From contig JBHGNT010000007.1 in the NCBI GenBank assembly GCA_043228905.1, forward strand, positions 4,712,001-4,776,000: 64,000 bases of DNA. The letters run 5' to 3'. Made by a program: the position numbers and the translations under genes. This DNA is from Azolla caroliniana. Lineage: Eukaryota; Polypodiophyta. Each line of letters starts with the position of its first letter. Positions within the stretch are counted from its first letter, which is position 1. The notes under the pieces are model-generated. The model made no database searches. It saw only the letters and a program-made list of their open reading frames with translations, and was not told the origin of the DNA. Below, one piece after another: positions 11,043-24,196 of this stretch.

Positions 11043-11622
11043 CAATGGGCCCGGTTCGATTTCGGTTTCGGTGCCTTGAAACCAAACCAAACCAAACCAA
11101 ACCCTTTATATAAAACAAAAACCAAACCAAACCGTTTATGAAAATTCGAACATTTAAACCAAACCATTTAAAAAAAATGTAAACTAAATCATTTAAACCA
11201 AAATCGTTTAGGGAAAAATTAAAACCAAACCGAACCATTTAAAAAAAAGTTTAAACCTAACCACATTTAAGCCAAACTAATTAAAAAATTATTTCAATAA
11301 AAATACACAAAATTAAATAAGCATTTATGTTAAAATAAATAAATAAATAAATAAGATTAATTGAGCCATTAGAAATAAACAATTAAGTTAAGTGAATTAA
11401 ACCAATGAAAAACATTAAATTACATAAACATTTAATGGATAAAAAAAGATAGCCCAAAAACATATAAACCCTAGTTTCAAAACCAAACCGAACTGAAATT
11501 GAACCGTTTATTATTAATTAAAACCAAACCAAACCATTTAATTATTTTAGAACTTATAAACCTTTAAACCATGGTTTAACGGTTCGGTTCGGTTTAAGCC
11601 GAAACCGGGCCCATTGCTATTG
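11043..11622. mobile_element. hAT-like non-autonomous element (MITE), 580 bp
   Basis: The left end is CAATGGGCCCGGTT. The right end is AACCGGGCCCATTGCTATTG, the inverted match with six extra bases. An 8-bp direct repeat TTAATTAA flanks it at 11035-11042 and 11623-11630, as expected for hAT insertion. The interior is a long run of accaaacc/accgaacc repeats with no coding capacity. Confidence 0.78.
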
Positions 11623-11711
11623 TTAATTAATATATGGAAGGAATCAGCATGAGAGAGGCGAGGGCTATATAGTGCCACTTGTGTCGTAGACGTGAAGGAA
11701 GCTTTTTGGTA

Positions 11712-11846
11712 ACGATTTAAACCCTAAACCCCTAAACCCCTAAACGCTAAACCCGAACCCCTAAACACTAAATGATTAAAACCCTAAACCCGAAGCCTTG
11801 AACACACTGAAAACCCTAAATGCTAAACCCTAAAGGCTAAACCCAT
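11712..11846 (+). promoter_or_regulatory. Cluster of degenerate telomere-type repeats (telo-boxes)
   Basis: aaaccctaaa, aacccctaaa and similar variants occur about ten times. They lie 360-490 bp upstream of the start codon at 12203. Telo-boxes (AAACCCTAA) are known in plant promoters of ribosomal and translation genes, which fits the mitoribosomal assignment of that gene. A decayed interstitial telomere tract is the alternative. Confidence 0.6.
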
Positions 11847-12041
11847 TGCGGTCCTTCGAGTGCCCATTGCGGTCCTTCATGTGCCCATCCGGGGGTAAGT
11901 CTTTTTTGTGCTCTTCTTCTTCTTCTCTTTACATTCTTCTCCTTCTTCCCCTGTTCCCTTCCTCCCCTGTTTCCCCCCCCCCCTTCCCTTCCTTTCATCT
12001 CCACTCTTCGTTAGGGCAAGCCATCTGTACTGTCAATCATG

Positions 12042-12072
12042 GATGATTGATTGATTGATTGATTGATTGATG
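12042..12072. repeat. (TGAT)n microsatellite
   Basis: A tandem gattgattgatt run in the presumed 5' untranslated region or promoter of the downstream gene. Confidence 0.9.
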
Positions 12073-12202
12073 ATTCTACACCATGGAGTGCCACAGACCT
12101 GTATACTACTGATAATCGAAAACGGCCTGCACAGCGAATCACCATGGCGGCGTAGAGATTCCTGGCTACTAGGGTTTTAGCTGCCACACACACATCCACG
12201 CC

Positions 12203-15200
12203 ATGAGAAGGTTTAAAGAACCTCGCTCTCTCGCCGCCCTCGCCCTCTCTCAACGGAGCTGCCCATTCCCATGCCCATGCCGTAGTTATAGCGCAGGAAT
12301 CGGTCGAGGCCGTGGCTTTGGCGATAGCTCTGCACAGTCTGAAGATAATCCATCCCACCCCATCCCTGGTCGTGGTCGTGGTAGGGGAGGAGGAGGTGGA
12401 GGATTCTTCAATCCTTCATTTCTTGGCGCAGAGAAAATAGAACAGAACGACGGAGAAGGAGAAGAAGAAAAAACAAGTTTTGCTAATGTGGGTCCAGGTC
12501 AGATCCCTATCCCTAGTCCCTCTGCCAGAAGAAGCTCACCACTGCAGAGTAGAGCACATGATGATGACAATGATGATGATTTCGTGGAGAGGAAGGGCGC
12601 TCCTATGTCGTCTCGAATGCCTTCTTTGGGATTACAGTTTAGTGGTTTTGGAAGAGGAAAAGTTGTCCAAGAAACATCGTTTCGTTCTTCAGAAGAGCTT
12701 CTTTCTTCAGATCAGGGACGTATTATATCAAAATGGTCTAAATGGGATGAAAAGACAGTGAAAATTGATCTGAAAGAAGATGCTTCTCCTGAGGAATTGA
12801 GACTTATGGGGGATGCAGAAGCACCTATTAATGTGTTACGCCATCCTACACCGGTCATGCAATCGAAACGTATGGATCGGGCTCAACACGGTAGAGGCAA
12901 AACTTTCTCTCTTCTTTTGTATATATTCTCTACGAAAAGAATTTAGAAAAATTTGCTGTTATGTGACCAAAGTCGAAAATTATGATATAAGAGATTTATG
13001 TTGTTCCTTTCATAGCTGAGGTTAGTCACTGACTTTTAAATGTTTGCCTTGTCCAAGCTGAATGGATGACCAAGTTCAATGATGTTTTCTTTTAGTCTTA
13101 TCTGATGAAAGTAGCATAGTTATGAAAGAAGAGAAGAGGTATTGATGTAGGTATCTCTTCTTTCATCACTTGAACGTTGATCACAAATGACTGGGCAGAA
13201 TGATTCCTTGTAGTTTATTTTACCAGTATGTATATTGTTCACTCACACTTGTTATTTGCGAAGGCTGGCAGCAGCCTATTGATCAAACCCAGGGTAATGT
13301 GGAGAAAGAAATGCCGCCTCTGCCAAATACTGCTCAAACACGTTAAGTATCTCGAATATTCTACAGATTTTACAAAGTAGACCATTGTATTATGATTTGA
13401 AATCACTCTATGTTTTGAATATTAAGAGTAGCTCCTATGTACCACATGACAGAGGATAAAAGTAGTAAAGTGCATCCATTCCTTAGAGGTGAGGGCATGG
13501 GCAGTCTTTTGAATTTAAATCTGTCTCAATCCTCGGCATTTAGTGGGGACACAAAGTATGGGAGTGGAACATCACAAGCTGGTGTTGAAAACAAGGTAGA
13601 GGATGCTGATGATTACAGCCAAACTTTCAAACCAGTTATTCAACCAGGATGGTATGCGTTTGCCCCAGAGAAAAGTGCTCCAGGCCCAGGTTTGTCTTGC
13701 TATCATTTATTCTTATCTTGGGATACTGAGATGTTTTCTGGCATGCTGGAAATTTGTAAACTAGATTTGTCTTTACATGGATGAAGTCATTTGATTTAAA
13801 ATGAACTTGTTGTATGTTTGGCATAAATCTTGGGGTTACTACTAACTTACCCATCAGTAATGAAGTTGCATAAATCCATATGAAAACAAGTTGGAAAGTG
13901 AATTATTGAATGTTGATTTTCCACAGGATTAGGACGAGGCCAACCGACTTCGCTTCAAGCACGCTCACCAGGTATGGGTAGTATGGCATTTTCTCCTGAT
14001 GAGGTCGAATCAGTGAATGAACAAGGTAGAAGCTCATACAGTCAGCGTATGGAGGCCGCCCTTCAGAGATCATCTCCACGTTACTCAAGAGATTCAGCTC
14101 CGGAACCTCGCTATGATTACCCTGAAGAACCTACTAGGCCACCACTTAACGAGGAGGATGCAGCAAAACGTGCAATGGATATACTGAATGCACGATTATC
14201 TAGAAGGTACGGAAGGATGGAAGATTGGTCCAGGGATGGAGATGGAGATGCAAATGATGATGATGCGAAGATCAGGAGGAGGTTCCCAGCACAGCTTTCT
14301 AGAGTTTCTAGAGAGAGGAAGGAGCCTAGGAAGCAGATTGAAGAGCTTGAAGCGGCACAACGTAAAGCTCAACTAAGTGAGGGAGATGCTAAGAAAGAAG
14401 CAGAGCGTTTGAAGGCAATGGAAAAGAATGAGGCCATTGAGAAGTTACAAGATATGTGGGACCAATTTATAAAGTCCTATGGAGAGGTAATATATCCTCT
14501 CTAGTCATTCCCCAAAGTAGTAATGTTTTGAAACTTTTTTTGAACATCGCCGAAATAGAATACCTAAAATAGGAAGTTTGTAGGCATATAGCTTAATATC
14601 TTAAGTTGCATAAACTGAGTTTCTTAATGGGTGAGAATGCATGTGAAGAAGCCGTGATTACACTTGAGAAACACATTTCAAACAATCATTGTTTGTGTGA
14701 ATTTACCGTCAAGTTTTACTTATCCCCTTTTTGAACTAAAAAGTAGGGACTTTTTTATTTTTATTTATTTTCTTTTTTTAACGAATATTTTTTTATGCAT
14801 TCGTATGTGTATTTGTATGCATTCATTTGGTAACCTCCGTGAATGTGAATATGTCAATCTATGCTTATGATTAATTTACTGCTTTTGAAATGCAGATGCT
14901 GCTAGAACCTGAGCATGAATTGGGTGATTTTACAAATCCTGATATTGATGAAAAGCCGATGATGCCATTGGAGGAATATCTAGAGAAAGCCAAGCCAGAT
15001 ATCATGAAGACAGGATTATTTACTGAAAAACAGTGGCAAGTATGTTGTCTTACTCTCATTTGGGAATATAATTGATCATTTTAAACTGTTTCACAAATAT
15101 ACGCTAAAGAAGAATGTGTAATGCTTAGACTTAACATGTGATTTGAGAAGGGTTCATATACCATTTGCTTACTGCTGAACTGAAAATTTGCAAAGTGGTT

Positions 15201-18200
15201 GTTTGCACATTTTGCACAACCACGATGTTTTAGAAACTATTTGTGCGAAGATCCTTCTCTTGAGTTCAGTAATTTTCTCTATTTTGGTGAAGCTTTGGAA
15301 GTGACCGGGCGGTCTCAATGACATTAGGATCCTGTGTATACAATAAAGGAAAGTTGATGCTCTCATGGTGCATGCCATCATTTGAGGTTTCTTTCATGCG
15401 ATCAATGAAATCTTATTTCCACAAACTCTGTGATATCTTTCCCGGAATTTCAAGATATTAGAGCTCGTCTAACAAGAGTAACCTGTCAGTTGAGTGTGGT
15501 GGCAGGTCAATGTCCACGATCTAGTAATTACTCTCTTGGTAAACCAGCAATTAAGATCCCTATCACCCTCAATCTTGAGCCATATTCTCTCTCTAGGTCA
15601 CTGAACAGAAATTAGACCTCATAACAGCATAATCTATTATAATGTATTATAATCAGGGATCATGTCCTTAATTCTTTCTTCACACTCTACCCACAAAAGG
15701 TTACACAACATACTTTGTGTTGCGTTCGACTCAAGTTGTGTGCCTCTTCCCCTGCTTCCATTAGCTCTCCTTTTATAGAGTGACGGATCTGATCTAGGAC
15801 CATTGATTGTCCTGCGAGAAATCCTTGGTTTACTTCCATTGCTTCACTTGTTTAGCGTACCTTCAACCAAGCTGTCTTTGTTCCCCTACTTCCGTTGGCT
15901 CTCTATTTATAGTTTCTGATCGGGGTCTTCCCGTGTGATGAGGTTATGCCCAGCTGTCTCTTGTTGCTCATATGCTTTCATGAACTATTATTGGGATGTG
16001 ATCAATCCTTGGTCTGTTTCCACTGCTATGCATGACATTTATAATTGCCTACAATGGCTCCTATGCATCCATTTCTTATCTGCTCACACCCTTTGAGAAT
16101 TGCACCTTTCGTGCATTTAGGGCTTTTGGATCCTGCACACATCTTCTCTCAACATCTTGGGGACATAATCACACATCCTTGCACAAAATGTAAGCATTCA
16201 CCAAACTAAACATAATGACTCAAGAAGTGATTATTGATGCATTATACCATTTGGTGCAATGTTAGGTTGATTATATATATTATATCTAGATCTCTTCAAG
16301 AAAGTGTAGCAATTGGTCGAGCTAGCATTATCTATCTATCTTTCTCTAAGAGATGGTCAACCTTGCATGATGATAGAGAATTCTGTTATTGGTTGTGAGC
16401 TAGATGGTTTCATTTAAAGATGATGTCCAATCATACGACTTTCACCTGTTAAAGAAGCTCTAATTTTCTTTTTGGCTTCCTGACCATAGTGAGGGAGAAA
16501 AAATCTATTGCATGAAACACGTAAAAATGATTTTTTTCCTGACGGATTCCCTGTTTGCAAAATTGTTTTTTGGTACATGAGTAGTTGTGCACATTGACTA
16601 AGCCTTTGCAATTGAAAAAGTAGCCATATTTAGATTCTAATGAATTGTTAATATACGATTGACATTTACTCTCATGTTCTAGTAGTTACCACCTCACACT
16701 CAATTCATTCTAAATATAACTCAAGTTGGTGTTGAGGATAGATTCTTGTAGTGTGGCTAGCATTATGAATGAGAAGTCTGATCATGACTTGGATCTTGCT
16801 GACCATTGATTAAATTTCGAAAATCATGTCATTTGTTCTGCTACATATGGGTGAAGAGAGGTCATGCTGTTTTGCATCCAAGTGTGATATACCCGCAGCC
16901 TTCATTCATATCCCTCCCAGCAATTTCAAGCTCTTTTTAACTCTCTTTTCACAGTTCTTTTTATCTTCAATTGTAGTACTTGTTCGCTGTCTGGCTCATA
17001 GTTCTTGAGATCAGATCATCTCTTATTGAGATCATTGCCGTAGAAAGGATTATTGGGCATGCTTAAGGTTCAAATGTTCAAAATGTTTTAAGGGTTTAAA
17101 AGGTCATGGCCATGGAAAGGGTTATGGAGCACATGTTGTAAGGTAAGGGAGTAAGAAAGTTCACAAGACCGATATTTAGCCTTTGATGGAATTTACAACC
17201 CACATAGGCCTACATTTCCAAACAGCACAAACTCGTTGACAGCACCTTTTGGAGTGACAGGGTCTGAGATCGATGTGGTTCTCATCCTCTGATGCCCCTT
17301 TCCAGGTGGCTTTGAGCTTGGTCGGTTATAGAGGATGTCTCTCCAGAAGAGAACAATCGTCAGTGGTGGTGATTGACATATTCACCCATAATTAGCTTCT
17401 TGCGCAGATGTATACTTGAGAAGAGAGTAAGAATTTAAAAGATTTCACATAGTACATTGATTGGTCCGAAAGCCTGGTGCCCTTGCAGGTGTTTTTTTAA
17501 ACACTGACTATCAAAAGATTACTATGTTTTAGCCAACACCACTTCTGGGAAAAACAGACCCCTAAGCATGTCATGTTGCTGAAAACAGATACTAGTATAT
17601 CAAAATCATGTAGATTTTTTTTCAAGAAAGCCAACAACTTGTTTCAAGCTGAAAACAAAGTGCATAACCATGGCGTAACAACTTGGTGGTTGATAGATCT
17701 GGTGAACCATTTGGTTTCAGCTTGAAAATCCCTCAAATGGTCTGGTTAGAAACATTTTGCATTTCAGTTTGGTTGGGTTTTCAATATTTTTAAACAATTC
17801 GAGTTTTTTCTCCCATTTTTGCTTATGTATCAAGGTTTGGAACTTTGTATTTTCCATTTCTGAAAGAATTGACTATATTTGCAAATGAATATTGTTAAAG
17901 CTGCATCCTTAATCATTCCTGAAATTTTCTCAGTTTTTAGGGTGGTCCAATTTGAAATTTCTTGAACTTGTATCAAACTCATGTAATAGTTGTAACTTCA
18001 TGCAGTAATGTATAGGGTTGTGTGCTGATTCTGCAAGGAATGCTTATATATGGATTTATGTATATTTTATAATCTTCATTACCCTTTTATTGTAACCCTA
18101 ATGGAAATCAATTAGGCTTTCAACCTACAACATCCATGTCTGTCTTTGGTTGTGTGCTAATTCTACAAGTAATGCTGGTATATGGATTTATTTATATTTT

Positions 18201-19193
18201 ATAATCATCATTACCCTTTTATTGTAACCCTAATGGAAATCAATTATAGACTTTTAACCTACAAGATCCATGTCTGTCTTTTGCTCATTTTGCCCATTTT
18301 GTTTGTGTTGCTGGCTGTAAGTACTGGATTTAGAATAAAATAATGTGCTACATTTTCAGTATTCATTTCAGACTTCCATTTTCATGATACCTTCTCCATG
18401 ATAACATCCAGAATGCACAAGTTTCAATGCCAAGTCTCATTTTATGGGGGACATTATTAGAGATCACAATGTCTAGCGTGAGTTATGAATTTCTTTTTAA
18501 TTCACATATGCAGAGGATGGTTGATGGAGTTCTTCAAAATCAATCATACTTTGAGGAGGTGGTCGAAAAGTATAGTGGTCCAGGACGATATACTGCAAAA
18601 CAAGAGAATGAAGATTTAGAGGAAATTGCAAGCACCCTTCCTTCGGATGTCGGCCAAGCTGCTCAAGCATTTGTGCAGAGAAGCTTGACAACATTGAAGG
18701 TGACTACTACCATATCTATATCGGTTGCTTTATACAATAGTTTTAAGGGAGATATTCTTTTAAGATATCATGTATTCCTGTAAATATCAGGGGATTTTGG
18801 TATGTTGTGTTTTCTCTTGGTTCAATATGGTATTGAGGTGTGTATGTAGTATCAATTGATTTGAGAATCATTCCATATGAACATTGAGGCAGTCTCACGA
18901 AAACAAGTTTTGAAAATCAATATTGAGGTAGATTCATATATTTCAGTAATAAATCAGAGTATATGAGATGTCAATGAGAGTGTTAGGGCAGTATAGATAG
19001 CTATTAATATAGTTGATGCATGGATTTTGGTTGGGTGTTATTTGTCATGATGCATTTTTTTTAAGACATGCCATTTTATTAAAACATAAAATTTCCTGAT
19101 TTTCAGAGCAACCCTGGGTTTAACCTTGATGAGAAGCAATGGATGCTTGCAGCTATGGTGGATGAGTTCTCTCAGTACCCAATGTCTACCTAA
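12203..19193 (+). CDS. Mitochondrial small-subunit ribosomal protein mS35-like (S24/S35 family)
   Basis: Seven exons join without breaking phase: 12203-12890, 13264-13341, 13453-13689, 13927-14486, 14896-15039, 18514-18699 and 19107-19193. They give 659 residues ending in a TAA stop. The N-terminus (MRRFKEPRSLAALALSQR) is basic and Ser/Ala-rich, as in a mitochondrial presequence. It is followed by an RG/Gly-rich tract (IGRGRGFG, then PGRGRGRGGGGGG) and acidic runs. Exon 4 carries LNEEDAAKRAMDILNARLSR and a charged helix or coiled coil (about 470-515). Exons 5-7 carry the conserved part: LLEPEHELGDFTNPDIDEKP, YFEEVVEKYSGPGRYTA, then LKSNPGFNLDEKQW. This order matches my recollection of the plant mS35 C-terminus (NPDIDEKP, YYSGPDRVTA, SNPGWGFDKK), a component of the mitochondrial ribosome. 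The fifth intron is 3.5 kb. The main uncertainties are the alignment, which was done from memory, and the unusual GTTAAG donor of exon 2. Confidence 0.72.
15040..18513. other. Large fifth intron with repeats
   Basis: The 3.5-kb intron separates TEKQWQ from RMVDGVLQ, and no intervening exon is needed for the reading. Around 15720-15920 a ccccta/gcttccrttrgctctc unit with TATA-like sequences occurs twice, which hints at an inserted LTR fragment. I see no coding sequence. Confidence 0.5.
18016..18280. repeat. 132-bp tandem duplication in the intron
   Basis: ggttgtgtgctratt starts at 18016 and again at 18148. The copies share the attacccttttattgtaacc block with few differences. Confidence 0.88.
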
Positions 19194-20082
19194 ATTTTCA
19201 TTTTTCTGTATCTTTTTTAAAACACTAATTATGGAATTACGTGTTGGGTTTACCAATAAGGTAGATTAGTCAATTGATTGGTTTTTACTCATTGTTAACT
19301 CATGATCAGTGTTCTGTCTGAATAATTTGCCGGGAAATTTGGATTTTGAGTTCATTGTGTGTTTTGCCAGATGTTGTCAATCATAAGGAAAATGAAAGTC
19401 TTTTGCGAACTCTTATCCTATTTATATGTACATTATTGCAGCAAGATGAGGGGTGTGAAATTGTAAAAGAAAAGGTTGGGGAGTATGCCATTAAATTATC
19501 TTACCTTCTTCATAAACTTCAATGCACTGTCTGTTAAATCCTCTTCCGTTTGCATTCTTTGATGTTGCTTTCTCCCCATGATTCAATATGAAAGGGCAGA
19601 GTCATATGAAAAAAGATTATTATTTGCTTAATGCATTATCTCTCAATCGTGAAGAAGGTGATGTGCCACCGGCTTTTAAAATAACACTTTGAAAGGATTT
19701 GCTATATTTTTACAGACCCCATCCCATGTCTTCTGCTTTTGAAAAGCAAACCTAATTGTGAAGCTTTGCTGGCGAAAGCATATCCCCAATAAGAATCACT
19801 CCATCCAATAGCCAAGCACTTTCTCTTGTTGGTTGCTCGACTAGTTTCAGATTCCCTATTGGCTAAGGCAAGCTAATATGATAGAGAAACGGCTATTCTA
19901 TGAAACACAAATGGTGAAGGTTGGTTGATCTATCTAATAGAGCACAAATTGCAAAAGCTACTACTTAATCTTATGGGGAAAAAAGTATTCCCAAGCATTG
20001 TAATGCATTCTTTAACCCTGGAGCCTCCTTAACTAACATTTGTTGTTGGCAAGTTGAAAGACAACGAAACATGGAGCATTAT
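19194..20082. other. 3' flank of the mS35-like gene, nothing recognised
   Basis: It includes an open frame at 19346-19537 that follows an acceptor-like ttgccag. However, the gene already terminates at 19193 and the frame shows no family resemblance. Confidence 0.4.
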
Positions 20083-20300
20083 ATGTTTTTAAAAGACGAG
20101 GCATTGTGTTGGTTTTTTCATTTGAGGGGTCAAAGTCAACATGAAGCAATATGTTTTTAAAAGATGAGGCATTGTATTGCTTTTTTCAAATAAGGAGGGT
20201 GGTCAAAGTCAACACAAAGCATTTTATGTTTTTAATAGATGAGGCATTACAACGCCTTGTTCATATGAGGGGGGTCAAAGTCAACCCTAGAGCCTCCTTA
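20083..20300. repeat. About 70-bp tandem repeat, three diverged copies
   Basis: atgtttttaa-aga-gaggcatt occurs at 20083, 20151 and 20226. Each copy is followed by a ggtcaaagtcaac phrase. Confidence 0.75.
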
Positions 20301-23153
20301 ACGAAGATTCGTTGTTTGTCTAACATCAATTGTACAACCAACAAACAAGAGTTGGTTGCATTGACAGCCAAAAAAGTAGCCTTTTTAATGTGCAACTATA
20401 TTGAGATCTTCTACTGATGTTTAAGAATGACATGGTTCATACCTCCACTTCAATTCAAATTGGCTTCATTCTAGTTTTGGGTATATTATGTAAATTTGGA
20501 TTTATAAGCTATGAAAAACAATCTAGTAATATCGACTACTTTAGCTTCTTGACAATGGAAACCAAGCACCCCCCTTGGTTTTTTTTCCCTAGACTCTAAT
20601 CTATGTATATGTTCAAGGGTGGTGGAAGTCCAAGTTTAAGTATTTGGGTAACATAAAAGGATAAATGCCTACGATAGATACCAAGGAGAAGAGACAAAGG
20701 TGGATAGATGTGTACAATGCTTGACTTGGGGTTTCAAGCATTAATTGTGGCGTGGCGCACACAAACCAATACAAGTGGTATTGATTGTCCTATAACCATT
20801 ATGGAAGAAAAAACGCTTGGAGAACCTACATAAAAGCAAATAAGGAAAATGAAAGGGAGTAACACATACTTCGAGAATTTAACTCATCAAGGGCTTGGTC
20901 CTATTGCAGTAAGAGGTGATGTACAATAGATATTCTTATTATAAAGCTTTGACGTCTTGAAGTCCATATTGTTGTGTGTTGTGAATATTGATAGGAGGTT
21001 AAGTATGATAAGTAAGACCAAAGTGAGAAATTTTCGTGCAATCCTTGTGGATTTGGTTAGTAATGTTCGATTTTCAAGAATCTTACTTTGGAATGTTGCA
21101 ATTGAGAGTAAATGTTAAGACACAGAACGACAACAAGAGAGCGCACACACTATTATGTGAGAGAGGCCTAGGGATATGAATGAGATGTGGTATAGTTTTT
21201 ATATGAAGGCCCGGTCCCCCGCTTGGTCTTGGCAATCCTCCCCGGAATAGAAAACAAATGTAGGGTAGTTCAATCTTGGGTGACTCTTTTCTTTGGGTAG
21301 CCTTAACCATGGTTCATTACCATAACTTTTGATGACTAAGAAGAAGAAGAAGAAGATATCACTCATTCTCAATACCTCATTTCCCTCTAATCCTTCTTCC
21401 ATTTTAGCATCGTTCTTTGTTCTTCCATATCCTCTTTTTTTTTACTTCTTATCTTTGATTTCCTTCTTTTTTCTTTGATCTTCTTCTTTTTCATTGTCTT
21501 CCTCTCTTCCTTTTTTCTAGTAATATATCGTACGTTCTTTTTAAAAATTTAGCTTATTTGGATTTGTTCTATCCATAACTCCTCATATTGATGATGTCAA
21601 TGATCATCACGATTCCTTTTCTCCATCACCATAGGCATTCCAAAGACGATTCATTAAGATGACCATGCTGATAGCTATATATTGAGAACTTGGGACTCAT
21701 GCAAGAGTTTGTGTTGTTTGTTTTATTATTGTTTCACAAACAATGTTGGCACACTCTTGTGGACATTGTGTGAAGTTAGGTAAATGACGAGAAAGTTATG
21801 ACCATTCAAAGTTGTGCCAACTTTTCGTGTGTGTTGTTGGTTGTGCTATGATACACAATTGCATCTAGAATGTTATGGTACCAACATAAGATCATCAATG
21901 AAGTAGATGTGTTAACTTCCAACTGTGCATCTTATAGCATGTTCAATGTAGCCATATTGTCTTTAGCTTGTTGGTTATACAAACTCTCAATTGATATGAC
22001 CAATGTCCAAACCATATATAATCATGATCATATTTCATATGTAGGTTAGGGTAGTGTCAAATGGTGAGTAAGGTATATATTTGTATTTTCAATACATGGT
22101 GGATGATGGAACATATTGATAAATGGATGGTGAATGGAGAAAGTTTGGAGCTAATGACTGTAGCAAGTAAAACGGAAACTTCATAAAAAAACATTGCAAA
22201 GAGTCATTATGTGATCTTTATTTGTAGAAGATATCTTTCGGGAGGATTGGATAGTGTCCATAAGATGCCATCTTCTTTCCAAAAGATTTAAGCACATAAT
22301 AGTTAAGGAATGTGTTAAGAGCTCAAAAAAAAGGTAAGAATGAGATAAAAAGGAAAAGCAAAAGTCATATCATATTTGAAGGAATCAATGGATGTGTTCT
22401 TGCTTTAAAGTTCACATATATGATCTCCAAAGAATTTAATGGAAGCTTATTAAATTACATGTGTCCAAAGGAAGTGGAAAGTTAAACATAAACATATAAA
22501 TCGAAAAGCAATATTTAAGCAAAATAAACGATCACTAAAAGAATCATTTTCATCAAATATAAATGTCTTATAAAAAGTTAAACACAAACATGCACAATAT
22601 ATTTTTACAGTGTATATATGTATGTGTACACATATCTTATGGTGTAGACCTATCTTAAGACAAGCTCCAAAGCAAGAGCACATCTACGGTATCCGAATCA
22701 AAGAAGATGAAAAAATGTTTCATTGTACATTATCTAGAGAAATGTGGGCAACAAATATAATAGGCTTATATTCTTGATTGAACCCACACAATCACATCAT
22801 CAAAATCAACATTATTTTCATATTTGTGCTATATAAATAAGACGCCAACTAGTTTAGAAAGACAAAGATGCACTCTTCTAAATTGACACTTTCTACTATA
22901 TCAATGATCTCAATTGACTTCGATTTCACTTTATCTCTGAATTTTCAAATTTATAGGTAATATGAAGAGCTCACAAGGCACACTTTAGATTTTTAGGAAA
23001 CCTACAAGTTTAGAAATATGAAACATCTTAAACCATCCTCTATTGAGGAAACCACTTTGTATTTCACTAGTAAAAATTTAAAAGAGGATGGCTCAATCTT
23101 GTGTCTAGTTGGGTGAGAAAGACATTAGGTATGTCAAAGAATGTTAAAAGGAA
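20301..23153. other. Intergenic, nothing firmly recognised
   Basis: Anonymous AT-rich DNA. A segment from about 21112 (tgttaagacacagaacgac) with a minus-strand tata-like motif near 21200 has the look of an LTR, but I could not find its other end. Confidence 0.4.

Positions 23154-23206
<53 letters not shown>
23154..23206. repeat. Compound (GT)n(GA)n microsatellite
   Basis: Ten GT units are followed by about sixteen GA units without interruption. Confidence 0.97.
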
Positions 23207-23207
<1 letters not shown>

Positions 23208-23258
23208 CTTAAAACGTAGTTGGCATTCTAAATAGTAAAGGTCTTCATTTGGAGAGTT

Positions 23259-23618
23259 TTGATTGGGGGTTTGCCTTTGGGATTAGCTTTAAAGCGACTT
23301 GGACTACCAATGGGCAATTGCTTCTTTTGTATTGTTCAAATGGAAGATAATACTCATCGTTTCATACAATGTCTGATTGCTTGTCGGATTCATCGGTACA
23401 TTTCTCAAATTTGGCAAGTTTTATCTCAATGTTATTTGACGCGAAAACAATTTGCACAATTCACACAGGTGGATCCAAAATTAGAGATGGTGATCATTTT
23501 CCTGTTTCTGAGGTATTCGGGATTGCGTCATAATTGGGATATGCACAATGTTTTTGTATTTGATGGTAGGCATGGAGTCAAATCATATCAACAAAAGTTG
23601 AAGGGAGTACTAATGTAG
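23259..23618 (+). pseudogene. LINE 3' fragment with a zf-RVT-like motif
   Basis: The frame reads LGLPMGNCFFCIVQMEDNTH, then RFIQCLIACRIHRYISQIW. The Cys-x2-Cys ... His-x4-Cys arrangement after a basic and hydrophobic lead resembles the zf-RVT segment at the C-terminus of plant LINE ORF2. It is short and has no upstream reverse transcriptase. Confidence 0.5.
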
Positions 23619-23791
23619 CAATTTTCTTTATTAGAGCAAGTGGAAATTCTTTCATTCGTGGAGTGTTCATGTTGCATATTGACAATTCAATATGTTCCAC
23701 TACTCATGTAGTGAGTGGGTGACCATACTCCATTGTGACACCCTTTGTAAGTAGTGTTTTTTACACATACTTATTAATATAGTTGTGTTTT

Positions 23792-23794
<3 letters not shown>

Positions 23795-23835
<41 letters not shown>
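23795..23835. repeat. (GA)n microsatellite
   Basis: About twenty uninterrupted GA units. Confidence 0.97.
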
Positions 23836-23839
<4 letters not shown>

Positions 23840-23990
23840 AAAGAGAAAATTTGTTGATTGTTTCAATTATAAGTCTCACACAGAACTTTGATTTTGGCAA
23901 CTTATGGTTGGGATTGAAGCTTGTGATGAGAGCTATGCATTCATGTCGAAACATTCATTTTTAGAGGGCATTTTCATAGCCATGTTTTAT

Positions 23991-24195
23991 AACATTTTGA
24001 TAATCACCATAACTCGCGATTACTAAGAAATCTTTGAAGAATTTGAGGTGAAGGCATTAGGGAAGATCATGTCATAGATATGTAGGAAGAATCATGCACA
24101 CAAATCACAGTTGAGGTGAGGAGGAGAAGTCTGAAAGTAGCTAGCTAGAAATGGACAACTGCTCTACTTGACGACAACCATGGTATGAAGCATAC
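23991..24195. repeat. 205-bp direct repeat, left copy
   Basis: It begins aacattttgataatcacc and ends ggtatgaagcatac. The near-identical partner is at 24947-25153. Its last 17 bases (from 24179) are the start of the MITE that is complete only next to the right copy. Confidence 0.92.
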
Positions 24196-24196
24196 A

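Noticed and set aside
12011-12358. 115-codon minus-strand frame opposite exon 1 of the mS35-like gene
   Set aside because: It has no domain, and the plus-strand frame has consistent splicing and family resemblance.
18427-18513. Upstream ATG (MPSLILWG) as the start of a separate gene
   Set aside because: This part is the intron before the acceptor at 18512-18513. Only the sequence after it (RMVDGVLQ) resembles the mS35-like protein.
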